The notes: generated from the sequence alone by a model not told the origin. A stretch of 64,000 nucleotides of DNA from Dissophora ornata (GCA_025201705.1 MU616645.1:1-64000); one strand, 5' to 3'. Positions 21,007-34,077 are shown, numbered from the stretch's first letter. Numbers and translations: made by a program.

Positions 21007-23671
21007 TGAAAAGAGCAACCGCCCACGATCAGGGACAGCCGGTTACAAAATATAAAAAGATGGTGAAAAAATTAGGCCCAAAAAGCAAATAAACAATGAT
21101 AAACAACAATAAATCACACATAATTAAATCAATCAAACACTACAGGAGGTCGAAGGGATTTGCTTTTTGTTTGGTTTCTGCAGTGTCTGTGTGTAACATG
21201 CACGTCTCCTGTCCTCTGTCTCTCCAGCCCCACAGCGTGTCGGAGATGATCTGTTCACGAGCTTTGCGGAGAAACTGAACGGTTTGAGAAACGATGCAAG
21301 GGCTGAGCGAGGGTCGAGCCATGCCATCGACAATAGCAACGACCAAGGCCAAGACCAATTTGATCACCAACAGAATTAAAAATACTCTTGTGTACTGAAA
21401 TCGAAAAGCAGTGCTCCATGCTTAGGCTTACACAAATTAAAGAAAAGGTGAGCCCCCGACCACAAGTATTGCCAGCACGATGATGCCAAAAAAAATGTGA
21501 GGAAAAAAAAGGCACGAAATGGTAGACTCGTGCAAGCAGGCTGTAGTGTTTGAGAATATTTTTACCACTAGAGGGGCCGAGGCTGACAAGGGCAAAGAGG
21601 GGTGTGTTTGATGACTTTGCTTTAAAGCACTGAAAACAAAGCTAGTGCGGAGAAAGACGAGACGGTGGTCGAGAACCACACTGGGGAGACAAGCGGCGAT
21701 GATGAAGCAATGTCAAGGCAAAGCGAGGAGGGGAAAAATATGAGAGGCTAAGGAGGGAGCAAGACAGAAATGAAAGAAAATAGCACAGACGGGTAGACAG
21801 TACCAGACATGCCAGCCCGGTTTAGCGGACAAGCACACCGACGTGCTCCTGCGTTTCATGTCTGCAAAAGAAATCATATGTCTTGTTCTCCAGGAGAAAA
21901 AAAGGGAATACCCTTCAGACTTTTGCACAAAATGTACATTCGTTTACAGGAGTCATGATGACAATCACACGCAAGCAATGCAACCGTAGAAGAGACGTAA
22001 AAAAAAATAAGCGGTCGAGACTAGATATGCTCGTGTCAGACAAGTCAGGAATAGAACGCAACAACAGTAAGAGAAGAAAAAAGGGTAGCGAATTGGACGA
22101 GCCGGGGCTGGTACCGCAACTGAGAATAGATGTGGCCGACAAGGTGTCAGGTGCCAAACGGGGCATCGGGAATAGGAACTGTCGGGGGATAAAAGTGACA
22201 GACGACTGCAATATACGGCGGTGCATGTAGCAATGCGCACTATGCATCGAAGCCCACATGCATCTGGTGAAGATAGCTGCTGTCTTCGTTGTTAGTAATG
22301 TAGTGGGAGGTTTTTCGTTTTAGACACGATGATGGGAATGCGCAACTGCAAATAGAGTAGTACTATGTCAGGGACGGCAGTGTACTGCAAGTCCATGAGC
22401 GGACAAAACGTGGGACGAGTGTGAAATTGGTATACAGGTAATAAATGCGCAAATGAAAAATAAATCACCGAAAAATTGCATGTTACAGTTCAAGGGGTTG
22501 ATGGGTGAACGGTCGGTGATGATGCATTATTATTATTTCACACAGGTTAGACCATCGGAGAGGGAAGGGAGTGGGAAATGGTACAGCCCTAATTACCACA
22601 CTGCAGCGCAGTATAAAATGAGCACCACCGTCTTTGAAGAACTTTTGGGAAAGAGGATGGAATGGGTAGAAACAACATGTCTATGATGAGTGCTGCAAGG
22701 ATGCATGGATGCATGGATGCAGGAACTTACCAAGGGACGACGCGCCTCGACCAATGTCAGCTCCGTTTATATGTCCTCCTCGATGTTCAATTAACGAGGA
22801 GCACGGGAGACGAATTGGGAGTTCAACGAACAATTGTAGTGGTGAATGATATGAGGATATGTGCGAAGAAAGGTGCGGGAGAGGGAAGTCAAGAAAAATG
22901 TCTGTGAAATGAGGGGTTGGTGCGTGCTTCCAATCAATCTCGAAGGGCGACAAAATGAGCGCAAGGTGGAGAGATTCAATGCGAGTGAGGAGTAGAGATG
23001 GACAGGACGATGGAATGTGCGAGTTGCATGAATGGGGGGCAGCTTGGACGCAGAGAGGATTGAAGTGAGCAGCGTAAGCGGAAATAGAGACAACAAGACC
23101 ATATGGGACTAGGTTGCGCCCATCGCAAATAAATGCGCGCGAAAAGATAAATGGCATTAAGGCCGCCAGCCAATCAGATACGCGCTGCCTTTGGTTTCTC
23201 TCGTGAGGAGTGAATCGATGAACATGAGATAAACAACAAGAAAAAAACGCAGTCCAGCCGAGCCCAAGAGTTGCCGAAATTGGGACATGACAAAAGTCAG
23301 TCCCATAAAAATGTTTTACGGCGCTAGTCCCTTGATAAATAGACAGCGAATCGCCGCACAGCTCTTTCGAGTACAGTGTGCTCGTTGTTGGTTGTGAGAT
23401 TCCTAGCGGCATTTCTAGACCAGATCGATGCTCTTCTTACTCGGTATATGATTGTGTGATTCTTTTTTCTATATCGAGAGGTAGCCAAGCCTTTCTCACA
23501 CAAACCCTTTTTTTTTTTTTTTTGTTGATCTCCTTGGCAAAACGCAGTTTAATGTGGAGTAATAGGAATATACAAAATGAGGCAGGCTTTCCATTCAAGG
23601 CATGGATATTGCAAGTGACCAGCACCGACTGGCCCAAATAATGAGAATCAACCCAACATAGTGCACTATGA
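21007..23671. other. Intergenic region with simple repeats
   Basis: About 2.7 kb without a supportable gene. It holds a short tandem repeat of GGATGCAT (2.75 copies, 22699-22720) and a 16-base T run at 23508-23523. A 243-codon minus-strand ORF (22681-23412) has Cys/His/Ser/Leu-rich, unbiased composition and no domain, so I treat it as chance. Confidence 0.5.
22699..22720. repeat. GGATGCAT tandem repeat, 2.75 copies
   Basis: Two exact 8-bp units followed by GGATGC. The unit contains the palindrome ATGCAT. Confidence 0.6.
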
Positions 23672-24433
23672 TTATTTAGAGGGAAAACTTGAGGCGATGC
23701 ACTGTAACGAAATGTATGCTGCGCTGTGGCCATGATGCTCTCGACCCGCATCTGCATGGTTAGCAGATGCGGGAAAGAGCTTCAGGCTGTGCTCTGGAAA
23801 AGCAAAAGGCCCGTCCAAAATTCCATCTCGATCATCACTGTACACAAAGACACCGCTGTCCTTGCGGTCGTGACGGAACTCGCCTCCTTGCACCTCCAGG
23901 GCGCAAGTAAGCATTCCATAGATAGGATGATTCACCACTTCGTCCCGCCGGCCCTCCTCGTCTTTCTCCTCCGCCTCCTCGTCTTCGTACTCGTATTCGT
24001 TGCATCCATATTCTTCTTCATCTTGGTTTACCCCTGTGATCGGGTGATTCTTTAAACCAAGGAGCCTAGGTTGCATAAGAGGCTCTTTCTCGCTGCTGCT
24101 AACATCACCTTGTCGACGCATGAGTGCTCTCATATCCTCTTGTTTTACCTCCTGTTCCTCTTCGTCATGGAGATACTGCTGCCCAAAGTAGGCTTCTGGT
24201 ACAAGCCGAGTGGGGAGGGGCGGGGAGCAAGGCTCGAGAAGGTTGTTGGAAATCATATCAGGGATTTCACCCAGCTCGAGCTGAATTTCCCAGAGTGTCG
24301 TGTATCTGTATTGGATGGCATCGAGACCACTGTCGAGGGTGATAAAAGAGCTGCACGAGTCGGAGCGTGAGAGTGTGCCATTTGAGCGAAAACAACCCCA
24401 ATCAGGGGCATGAGCCCAAATGTCTGTCGCCAT
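23672..24433 (-). CDS. Hypothetical acidic protein, 253 residues
   Basis: Single open frame from ATG at 24433. The N-terminal half is mixed and plausible coding (TLWEIQLELGEIPDMISNNL). The middle is strongly acidic (EYEYEDEEAEEKDEEGR). A short motif occurs twice: NHPITG and NHPIYG, flanking the acidic stretch. No membrane segment, signal peptide or known domain seen. The frame stays open over a biased region, which argues for a real gene, but the last 50 residues look less constrained and an unseen intron is possible. It is divergent from CCT1, about 1.56 kb apart. I do not recognise the function. Confidence 0.5.
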   Translation of the reverse strand: MATDIWAHAPDWGCFRSNGTLSRSDSCSSFITLDSGLDAIQYRYTTLWEIQLELGEIPDMISNNLLEPCSPPLPTRLVPEAYFGQQYLHDEEEQEVKQEDMRALMRRQGDVSSSEKEPLMQPRLLGLKNHPITGVNQDEEEYGCNEYEYEDEEAEEKDEEGRRDEVVNHPIYGMLTCALEVQGGEFRHDRKDSGVFVYSDDRDGILDGPFAFPEHSLKLFPASANHADAGREHHGHSAAYISLQCIASSFPSK

Positions 24434-25991
24434 TGAATCGTCGTCTAAGGGAGTAGTCGGTGGATGCGTGGTAAAGGAGTGCTGATACGATGAGTCTGGT
24501 GTTCAGGAACAAAGGGCAGAACATTATAGTACTGTACTACAAATCTCCAATCGAGCTTTATGTAAGAGAAGGACAAGCGGAGGCTAGTGCACTTGGTCAT
24601 ACCTAGAGAAAGTCTGACTGTCATTATTGTAGACGGCTATCGTAGAACAGCTCTTTACAGCAGCGACGATATCGATAATAAAAGTTGCGTCAAATGGAAT
24701 CAGAAAAGTGTCGTTGAGGATATGAGCTCTACAACAGAGATTTATAGAAAAACTGTTGTGCGAGAACGGTAACGAATGGTGTGCGGGGAATAAGCAAAGT
24801 TGAGGTGGGGGCAAAGGAAAAGGATGAGGTTTAAAAATGTCGAGGGGTGCATGGTTGCTTTGGGTTTTACTATTCCTATAAGTTCTGCGGGTCAAATATA
24901 GCCGCTGAAAACCAGATTAGTCGTAAAGAGGATGGTTCGCCGCTTCATCCATGTCCAACACACTCTCTCTCCCTCTCTCCACCCCTTTATTTTTAATTTC
25001 TCATTGAAGCTGTTCCGTGCGAGCGAGGCAGGAACAGAAAGTTCATCGATCAGGATGAGTGAGGTGCCCATGTAGCCCTCGGCGAAAATAAACACTGTTT
25101 ATGCCTCTTGATGTGGTTCAACACTGTATGTATTATTATTCTCTCGCAGCAGTACAGGAACGGCTTAGGCAAACAAAGATCGAGGCACAAAGACACAGAA
25201 CAAACACAAAGGGGAGAATCACACGCCCATGCTCAAATGCACTCTGTGAAAACACGCGTTGTTCAAGTTTGATGGTACGCCTCTTTAAACATGTACACAA
25301 GGGCAGGGGACAGGATAAGGAGAATAAAATGTGGTTTCCTCTACCCTTGTAGTTGTCGGAATTCTAGCAAGCAGTAACCACTCCACAGCGAACAGAAATA
25401 TCTTATCCAAGTCCCAAGGAGGCATTTATGGTGCATATTGCTGTTGCAAGTCGGCTTGTTTGACATGGCAGAAACGGCGCATACGAAGACCCACGGTTGC
25501 ATTAAAAAAGTGGTCGTCTGTGTTTGCTTCCGTCAAAACAATGCAAGTGCATGGTGCATAGGTGCAGTTGTGTTTTTATTTTTGTTCCAAGTCTGCATCC
25601 TGCAGGCTAAACTCACGCCGCTTATCTTTTTGGCCCTCTGGCCTGATCGGCTCACACACTTAGTTCTTCTATGCGTGGCAATTTGTAGCAATTACGACAG
25701 TGGACACTTCAGAGAGGGAGGGAAAGAGGTGTGCAGTGAATTTATTCAGCAAGCGACACGGTCCTGTAGCATATGGCCTGAACTCAAAAGGACGCGTCTT
25801 GTTAGACCCTTAACAAATCAGACTACTCAAGCAAATGCTTCTTCCTTGTTCTACGAAACAGAGCTGCAGGCCTGCAGTGTTCAAAAGCACGGCAGACAGC
25901 TCGGGAGGAGGACATCCACGTCGCATCCTTCGCTCTCTCCTTCATTTCATCCTTCCTTTTTCTTACATCCATACATCCATAGACGTGCATC
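24434..25991. other. Intergenic region between hypothetical gene and CCT1
   Basis: A 1.56-kb divergent upstream region. A 239-codon plus-strand ORF (25438-26157) overlaps the first exon of CCT1 in another frame and has no domain, so I reject it. Nothing else is recognisable. Confidence 0.5.
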
Positions 25992-28309
25992 ATGTACTCA
26001 ACACAGCAGAGCACCAGTTTGTTTCTGGGAGGGGAGCGTACCTCAGGACAGAACATCAGGGATCAGAATGGTACGCCGCCGTGTGTTACACCTATACTTC
26101 TTCATGCCATGTGCTATTACGGGACAAAGACCGCCATTCATCCTTCGGAGGCAATGACTAGCAGCTCCTTGTCTGCTGTCTGTTCATGCACGCTTGGGGA
26201 CAGCACCGGCGGCAACGGCCATTCCATTGGACCTCTTTTTTTCCCTCGTCGTGCTGATTGTGAATGTTCAGGAACAGCGAGCGTTCTTTAACACAGCCTT
26301 CAATGCTACTTTTAGTTCTTGCTGCATCATCGATCGCAAACATTGTCAAGTCCTCATTAGGACCCGTCGGTCTCGACAAGATGATTGTCAACGAGATTGG
26401 AGTAAGAGTTAGACTGTGTTTGAGACGGCGTAGGCGAACTGACCAGCTGTTACGCACCATTATCTACAACCCGATTTAACGATCCCTCATCTGGATTTTG
26501 CGTGGCGTATTAGGATGTCACTATCACCAACGACGGCGCTACGATCCTCAACATGTTGGAAGTCGAGCACCCAGCAGGAAAGATCCTTGTCGAGCTGGCT
26601 CAGCAGCAGGACAAGGAAGTCGGTGATGGAACTACCTCTGTTGTGATCATTGCAGCAGAGTTGTTGAAGCGCGCCAACGAACTCGTCAAGAACAAGATCC
26701 ATCCTACAACTATTATTACTGGATATAGATTGGCGTCAAAGGAGGCATGCAAGTTCATTGCGGACCAGATGTCAATAAAGGTAGAATCTCTTGGACGCGA
26801 GTGCCTTGTCAATGCCGCAAAGACCAGCATGTCCAGCAAGATCATTGGATCGTAAGTCACCCTGGACGTATTATCTATTTTACTGGCTGGCGAATGAAGA
26901 GTCTCGGGAAGGGAGCCACAATGATGAGCTAAACGCTGGCTCACCTTGTTTGTATATCGTGCAATGACTATAGCCACGATGAATTTTTCTCGAACATGGC
27001 TGTGGATGCCATGCTCGCTGTCAAATCGACCAACAGCCGCGGCGAGGTCAGGTACCCTGTTAAGGCTGTCAACGTCCTGAAGGCTCACGGAAGGAGTGCC
27101 ACAGAATCCTTGTTGGTCAAGGGATACGCCCTCAACTGCACAGTTGCTAGTCAGGCCATGAAGACCAAGGTCACGAATGCCAAGATTGCCTGCCTGGATA
27201 TCAATCTGCAAAAGGTCCGCATGAACTTGGGAGTACACATCATGGTGGATGATCCTGACAAGTTGGAGGACATCCGCAAGAGGTATGCATGGACTCTGTG
27301 CCCGTACTCATTTCTATGATATGCCCTCTCTACATTTGAAGCTAACATGTATTGTATATTGCGAATAATGCAGGGAGAGTGATATTACGACGGAGCGCAT
27401 CAAAAAGATTCTCGCCACTGGAGCCAATGTCATTCTGACGACCAAGGGAATTGATGACATGTGCTTGAAGCTGTTTGTCGAGGCTGGCGCCATGGCTGTT
27501 CGTCGATGCAAAAAGGAGGATCTTCGCCGTATCGCCAAGGCCACGGGCGCAACGTTGATCTCAACCTTGGCCAACTTGGAAGGCGAGGAGACGTATGAAG
27601 CCTCGTACTTGGGTTACGCAGAAGAAGTAGTTCAGGAGAAGATTTCAGACGACGAGTGCATCTTGGTCAAAGGCACCAAGGCCCAGTCGTCGGCCTCGAT
27701 CATTCTTCGTGGAGCTAACGATTTCATGTTGGACGAGATGGAGCGCTCTTTACACGACGCACTCTGCGTGGTCAAGAGAACCCTTGAGAGCGGAAGCGTT
27801 GTTCCTGGAGGCGGCGCAGTCGAGACTGCACTGAACATCTACCTTGAGAACTTTGCCACCACCCTGGTATGTGAATGTTTGTGAAAAGATATGTTCTTCG
27901 AAATGCTCTTTAATCCAACCGTACTAATATTTATACCACTCTGGCGCGGGCTAATTAGGGCTCCCGCGAACAATTGGCTATTGCCGAGTTCGCCAGTGCT
28001 CTCCTTGTTATTCCGAAGACTCTGGCTGTCAATGCTGCTAAGGATTCGACCGACTTGGTGGCAACACTCCGCGTGTACCACAACGCCTCTCAAAACGATA
28101 AGGCACGCCAGGGATTGAAGTGGTATGGTCTAGACCTTATCAAGGGTGAGGTCCGTGATAACGTCCACGCTGGTGTTCTGGAGCCAGCACTGTCAAAGAT
28201 CCGTGCGTTGCGCTCGGCTACAGAGACAGCTCTATCCATCTTGCGCATTGATGATATGATCACAGTTGCGCCTGAGCAGCGGGAGCAAGACGACGGCCAT
28301 GGGCATTAA
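25992..28309 (+). CDS. CCT1: Chaperonin-containing T-complex subunit alpha
   Basis: Exons 25992-26070, 26316-26401, 26514-26851, 26974-27282, 27374-27866 and 27959-28309 give 551 residues, the usual size of CCT1. The start exon ([19 protein letters not shown]) matches the family N-terminus before the first, longest intron. The equatorial domain has [19 protein letters not shown] and the nucleotide-binding GDGTTSVV. The apical domain follows, and the second equatorial part has [15 protein letters not shown] and LRIDDMITV near the end. CCT1/TCP-1 alpha is one of eight paralogous subunits of the cytosolic ATP-driven ring that folds actin, tubulin and WD-repeat proteins. The tail DDGHGH is short and polar. 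The alpha identity rests on the [11 protein letters not shown] and [18 protein letters not shown] stretches; other subunits differ there. Confidence 0.97.
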
Positions 28310-28546
28310 AGAAAAAAAATCAATGTATAATCTGGGGTTGGAAGCAGGACTATCACTCGACCTCGGGAGTATCTTTAGGCGGGCCGTTACATCTACATAT
28401 CATCATTAAGCAAAATAAAACAAAAATAACTTCGTTTTGACCATCCACATGGCTGTCGGCGTAATAGACCCACCAAACCCTCCCCCAGCAGCATTCTCGG
28501 TAAGCAGATAACAATGCGCAATGAATATTTATGTGCATAATGAGCC

Positions 28547-31091
28547 TTAGGTCGCATAGGACTCCGTGGCATTGATGGCCGGGTAGATTGGTACAAATCG
28601 GCCATCTGGACTATGGACTTGGTACTCATATTGGACATTCTCTGCAATCCAGTTGCACCTCGGCGTATCCTCATTCTTCTCCACGGTACTATTCGCCAGA
28701 TTGAACCCGAATACCGTGTTGATCTTAACGTCGTACACGGGCCACTTCACTCCTGTCACGTCCTCGTTCTGTCTCGCGAGTCCGGCCAGACTTTGCTCTG
28801 GATTCGGGTTACCGGTCTTTGCAAATGTTGTGAACCGGTCAATCACTTGGCGTGCGAACCGGGCATCGTCTCCGGTCTGCTCAATACCAGGCACCATATC
28901 CCCAGATCCAAACGACGGGACAATATCATCCGCGTGGCAGACGCGGTTCTGGCAGAGGCTGGATACATTGCCACCGAAAGCTAGATAGATGTTTCGGCCA
29001 TGGTTCATCTTGTAGGCGTATACAGACGACTTTTGGGCGATCACACCGCGGCTCATCACCTGGAGTGGGCATCCAAAGTAATAGTCCGTCAACGCGTTCG
29101 AGATCTCGCCTCGGACCGTGTCAGGGTCCGAGTCATTGAACTTGTAATAAGGCGACTGGAGCACGACACGCGTTCGATTATCTCTTAGAATTTCCGCTAG
29201 AGATGAGTTGGCGTCCTGGACAGGGATGGGATTGGGGAAGTATGTCGGGACGAACGCTGCAGCTTCATCGCGGGTTGTACCCCACAGGATTTTGGCCTTG
29301 GTGTTGTAACGACCTTTCTGGACAAGCTCTGAAAAGTCGGCGGGGATGAACGACCCATCAGCAGTGGGTCTGTACACAGTCTCAGCAGGCACCCAAGAGG
29401 TCTCTGTGTTGTTCAGAACTTGTGCTATGGCCATTTCCTGGGCAGCTTGGATTTCATCCACAGTCTTATTCTGAGCACAAGCGAGATCGGACGACTGACA
29501 GCCCATGTAGTGCATCGTAAGATTACCAATGTTTGAGGAGTATTCAGGGCTCGAGAAAGGCCTTTTTTTGGTGGATGTCAAGGAAAGGAATTGAGTACTC
29601 TAGGTCGACTTTTACAGGCGTGACTGCACGGCACAGAGTGGATAGAGTGAGCATTATAACTTACATGCCCATTAAATCCGACTGAGAGATTACGTTATGG
29701 TAGAGGCCAAAGGCGGATGGGGCCGAGATCAAAGCGCGCATAGAGTATGCGCCGGCACTCTCTCCAAAGATGGTTACCTGGTTTGGATCACCGCCAAAGG
29801 CGACAATATTGTCATGCACCCACTGTAAGGCCGCAATCTGATCGCGAACAGCTAAGTTGCCAGGGGCTCGAGAACGGGGGATGGCTGGCGCGTTCTCAAA
29901 CAATCCAAATATACTCAGACGGTAGTCTAACAGTTGCAGTAGATGAATAATGGCGAGTGTTACCAGCTTTAGTCATACTTTTGAAAGCAAGTGTATGCAC
30001 TTGGGTTTGGGACATTTCAAAAGCTTACTCAACGTGACGACTACGACACCTGCACGGGACACCACATTGCCAGGCTCGAAAATCGGCGACGATCCCGAGA
30101 GCGAGGTATAGGACCCTCCATGAACATAAACCATCACGGACAAGCCCTTCACTCCATTCGACTTCAAGCTGGGCGTGAATACGTTCAAGTACAAACAATC
30201 CTCCGACTCCTCCGCGCCCAAAAATGTAATAGTCTCAGACGAGTTCAACTTTGGTCCATCAGTCCCCCAGATCTGCGTGCAGACATGCCCGAATTCCGTC
30301 GCATCGTTGACAGTATTGTTGCTACCTACAAACTTGCTGTAGTTAACATGCATGGGCCCTTGGAATCTCAGATTGCCCACAGGTGGTGCAGCGTAGGGGA
30401 TACCCAAGAACCGAAACTCGTTCTGGTCCCGATACCCTTGCCAGACTCCAATTTTGGGTGTGTCGACCATGATCTGCTTGTCCTTGTCCTTGCTGATGGT
30501 AGTGGTGCGTGGGGCAGAGTTTGTGCAGAGCGAGGGCAATTTGGCTATGCAAGAGAGTTGGAGGGATTGACCGCTATTACGGTCCAGAGCCATGCACGTT
30601 GCGTTCTTTCCCATATTGCTGACCCAGACACGGCCGACGCCCTCGAGCTCTGTCTGAGCAACGGGCGTGTCGTTCAGCAATTGTATGAGATTTCCAAACG
30701 TTGGTGCAACCAAGTCTGTGTGAAAGGAGAGGATTCCTTATAAATTTCGTTCTCTGCTCTTGCATAGTTTCATCATGTTTTCTCTTGAATCTTGCAGTAA
30801 CATCTTACTTTCCCCAAGCTTCATGCAGACATCCTGCGCATCCTGGAAAGTCCTCGGCTCTGAGAGCAAGATAACCGGATACTTCGGAGTCTCGCTGTCG
30901 ATATCGTTCTCGAGCAAGAGATGAACCCCTGCCAAGTCTTTGGCCGAGGGCGCATTGGCATCGAGTGTCGCAGCGGCGTTGATTTGGGTGGTTTGGAAAT
31001 TAGACGCGAGTTTGGTGTAGTTCAAATTGGCTGTGGCAGTGACGCCTGCAGCGAGCGTTACCGTCACGACAATTGTTTTGAAGGTCACCAT
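28547..31091 (-). CDS. Secreted type-B carboxylesterase with N-terminal C-type-lectin-like module (copy 1)
   Basis: Exons (5' to 3') 31091-30809, 30715-30029, 29926-29665 and 29561-28547 give about 748 residues. The start at 31091 (MVTFKTIVVTV) makes a signal peptide, unlike the ATG further upstream at 31178. Residues about 45-150 form a module with four cysteines (DVCMKLGE, ATCMAL, LSCIAKLPSLC) in C-type-lectin-like order. The alpha/beta-hydrolase follows: FRFLGIPYAAPP, EDCLYLNVFTP, YVHGGSYTS, nucleophile FGESAGA (Ser near 380), acid in TRDEAAAF and histidine in CHADDIVPSFG. It probably hydrolyses esters or lipids outside the cell; the substrate is unknown. The exon 2 acceptor is either after CACACAG (used here) or an AAG 15 bases earlier. 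It is the most divergent of the three copies and lacks one intron that the others have. Confidence 0.88.
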
Positions 31092-31384
31092 GGTGTGGGG
31101 TCGACAATGTAGTGAGATAGTGAGAGGAAAAAAATGGAAAGGAAAGCTGGCGACTTCATGACGATAGTCATTTCGCACAATGTTTCATGGGAATATGGTT
31201 CATTGTCTCATCCAAGTCTTCCCCGTCATTGTTGACAGTCACTTGCGAAGACATCGGAATATCCGTCGAGCACCATTGACAAGAAAAACGGAGCTGCATT
31301 TGCTTGTAAATAAACTGTCTACTCTTTCTATTCTTCTCGTCCATTGAGGCATGCACGAAAATTTAAATATGATACAAAGAAATC

Positions 31385-31408
31385 GAGAGAGAGAGAGAGA
31401 GAGAGAGA
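31385..31408. repeat. (GA)12 microsatellite
   Basis: Uninterrupted GA dinucleotides just downstream of the mannosyltransferase stop, likely in its 3' flank. Confidence 0.8.
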
Positions 31409-31429
31409 GGGGTTTCGTGGTGTATGAAT

Positions 31430-33561
31430 CTACTTGGCATTGTCCCAGTCATGTGCCTTCGAGTCCAAAGTCTGGCCGGCATTGATCTTTTGGCCGTCCT
31501 CCCTCGCAATCATGTCGATACCAACATACCCATTTGCCAAATCCTTCTCGCGTCGAGTTAGCGAATTAACCTTCGCACCTGCGAGACAACTCTCCTTAAA
31601 GTCCCACTCCGCGTCCTTGGGTTCCAGCTCAAGTTGATCCTGCGATTTCAATCCGAGATCCCTCAAAATTTCGCTCATCTTCTCAGCATCGGTCGTAAAT
31701 CTCTCGCGATGCTTCTGGTGTCCGCCTCCAGACATCCAATAATCAAACTTAAGATACCGGGTAATGCCCTCGTTCTTGTTACGATACAATCCTCCATTCC
31801 ACCAAAGAGGGCGTCCTTGGTAATCCTCGTGTAGCTGGGCACCGCAGACCGACTGGGGATTATCAGGTCGAAGTTCTCCAATGACGCCTCCATAATTGCG
31901 CATGAACACATAGGGCTCCTGAATCATCTCAAAGCCGGTCCAGAACGTCTCTTTGTCGCCATGAAAGACTTTATAGCTGACCAAATCACGCTCCCACTTG
32001 CCGTTGCTCTTGCAGGTCGCGAGCAAGCCAAGGAAACGCGTCTTTTTGTTGATCAAAACAACGCCTGATTCCTGCTCATGGGCTGAGACCTTTCTGAACA
32101 TGCGTGAGGTAGGAGGAAAGGAAGAGAGGATGGGCGTCACAGATTTAAGCCAGTCAGATCCTACAGCCCAACCAGGGAATAACGTTCTGTCATAAAAGAA
32201 CAGGGCTCCAGTGGCCAGGTATCCTGGATCGTCAAAGAGCACGACGGGGTCCTGATTGCATAGATTGTGAAGGTAATAAGTAAATTTTCTAAGACAATGC
32301 CATCAGTCAAACGTTAGCCATGAACTCCCACCACTATTCTCATACCTGCAGGAAGTAGGCGTCAGCATCAACAAACATGACCTCCTCAAAGCTCGAAGCT
32401 AACATCGCAAAAGGTTTGATGGACCATCCTCCGAGTTTCATATAATCATTGTCCAGAAGCTGAGTGACATCGACGATGTCAATGTCGGATGTCATGTCCC
32501 GTAGATACTGTTGCCGATCTCTAGAGAGATCTCCTTCACCCATGTGGAAAACCTGAATCGGCAATGTCGACTTGAGGCGGCTACGGATCGCTTGGATCGA
32601 GGTCACTAAAAACTCAAACTGCCCGTTGCCAGCACAAAACACCAGTCCACGACCCTTGAACGAGCGATAGAGGGAAAACGACGACCGGCGCCCGAAATGA
32701 ACCCAGGGGAAAAGTCTCTTTTCCAATCGCATGAAGAAATCAATGTCGGGTCGAGTCTTGGCCATCTGCAAAAGCATCCGCTCTTTCTCGTGGTCGCTGC
32801 CGGATAGACTCAGATAGGTTGGGTAGACGTGGTTCCAAAGCGCTTTATACAGTCTCTCAGCTCGCGAAAGCTCTGAGAAGTTGACCCTTTCTTGGTGTCC
32901 ATCAAGGTTCTCATTCTTTCCATATTCCTGCTTAAGCATCTGGGTCTTCAGGTTGAATCCAATGGTTGTGTCCAATAGCTCCGTATCCTCCTGTGTCCAG
33001 GCAGGGACGTCGTGAGGAATTGCGACGTCATGTGTGAGGTGAAGGGACTCTGGCACCTATGGAAGAGTGACAAAATGACGTGAAACGGTGAGCAGTGGTT
33101 GCATTGCAGAGGTCCCTGGGTCCAATTTCTATTTTAGGCTAAACGGTGCTAATCAGAATACTGTCGCCTTGCTCTGGGATTGCGTTGCAAGTAGGGAGAG
33201 AGGACCATAGCCGTCATTTATCGATAGTGTTGATGCTGATATAAATTTTCTACTGTCTGCAGCAGCAAGGGGCGACAAAGAAAGGAAGGGAGGGAGGGAA
33301 TCACATTCTTCCTCCTTAATCCTCACGATTGTCGGATATCGATTGTAATCATAATTGATAGCGCTTCTTTCCAGTATGAATGAATACCTTAAAAGATCTG
33401 AGTGGTGTCTTTTGCCTGGAGCCTTCAGCCGAGGGATATCTTCCCGTGCCACTCCAGCTCTCAGTATCAAAAGAGGGCTGGTACCTGAAGCCGATGGCAA
33501 ACAGACTGATGACAAGCAGGGCAATGAACAGCTTGAGCACGGGCGACCGCGGTAGAATCAT
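31430..33561 (-). CDS. Alpha-1,3-mannosyltransferase, MNN1/GT71 family
   Basis: Exons 33561-33388, 33056-32346 and 32251-31430 join in phase 0 to give 568 residues. The N-terminus is a type II signal anchor (LKLFIALLVISLFAIGF) after MILPRSPV, placing the enzyme in the Golgi membrane. The catalytic domain has RGLVFCAGNGQFEF, KPFAMLASSFEEVMFVDADA with the DxD motif split from DPVVLFDDPGY by the last intron, then TGALFFYDR, QESGVVLINK and GLYRNKN, all typical of the MNN1 family. Members add mannose to N- and O-glycans of secreted and wall proteins using GDP-mannose. The second exon begins with GTG (VPESLHL), an internal codon and not a start. It lies upstream of, and on the same strand as, the first esterase, but with its own spacing. 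Confidence 0.93.
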
Positions 33562-34077
33562 TTCTCGAAAAAGTTGCCGCCTGCGTGCGGAGGGATGAAG
33601 AGGAGGACGATGACGAAGGTGCTAAAGGGGGGATGGGTTGATTCGAGAAGAAGGGATGGATTGAGCGAGTGATGGTGAGGTAAAGGAAAGAAGAGTGGAT
33701 GAGAGAGACGTGGGTAAAATGTTTGAGGAAAAGGGGTCTATCGTGTGGGCTTCCACCAGATCGAAAGGATTCTTTTATTACGACCGTTGATGTTGAGACG
33801 GACAGGAATCTCGGTATTGTAGCACTGGCAGAGAATTCAGCTGGGACAACCAGGAAAGTATGCGGGGAAAGGTATCGATAGCGTAATTGATGCAAACTAT
33901 GTATAAAGTTGATGGTGCATTGTCGGTGAATGAAGACAGGCAACGGGGAACAAGCCCAGAAGAGTGATTGAGGATACAAAGGAGAGGGGGAAAAAAAAGA
34001 ATGGTATGGTATGGCACGCTCGAATACAGAATTGGTGGAGTAAAAGAAGCGCGTTAATAAGAAGGTGGTAGCGACTA
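33562..34077. other. Intergenic region
   Basis: Promoter side of the mannosyltransferase and 3' flank of the bHLH gene. It holds a purine-rich G/A block (33590-33700) on the plus strand and no supportable ORF. Confidence 0.5.

Noticed and set aside
22681..23412. 243-codon minus-strand ORF
   Set aside because: Composition is Cys/His/Ser/Leu-rich without any domain or repeat, it spans GC-poor promoter-like DNA, and shorter ORFs overlap it in the other frames. Best read as chance.
25438..26157. 239-codon plus-strand ORF
   Set aside because: It runs through the first exon and first intron of CCT1 in a different frame and has no recognisable domain.
33153..33524. 123-codon minus-strand ORF between exons 1 and 2 of the mannosyltransferase
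   Set aside because: It lies mostly inside an intron and in a different frame from the signal-anchor exon.
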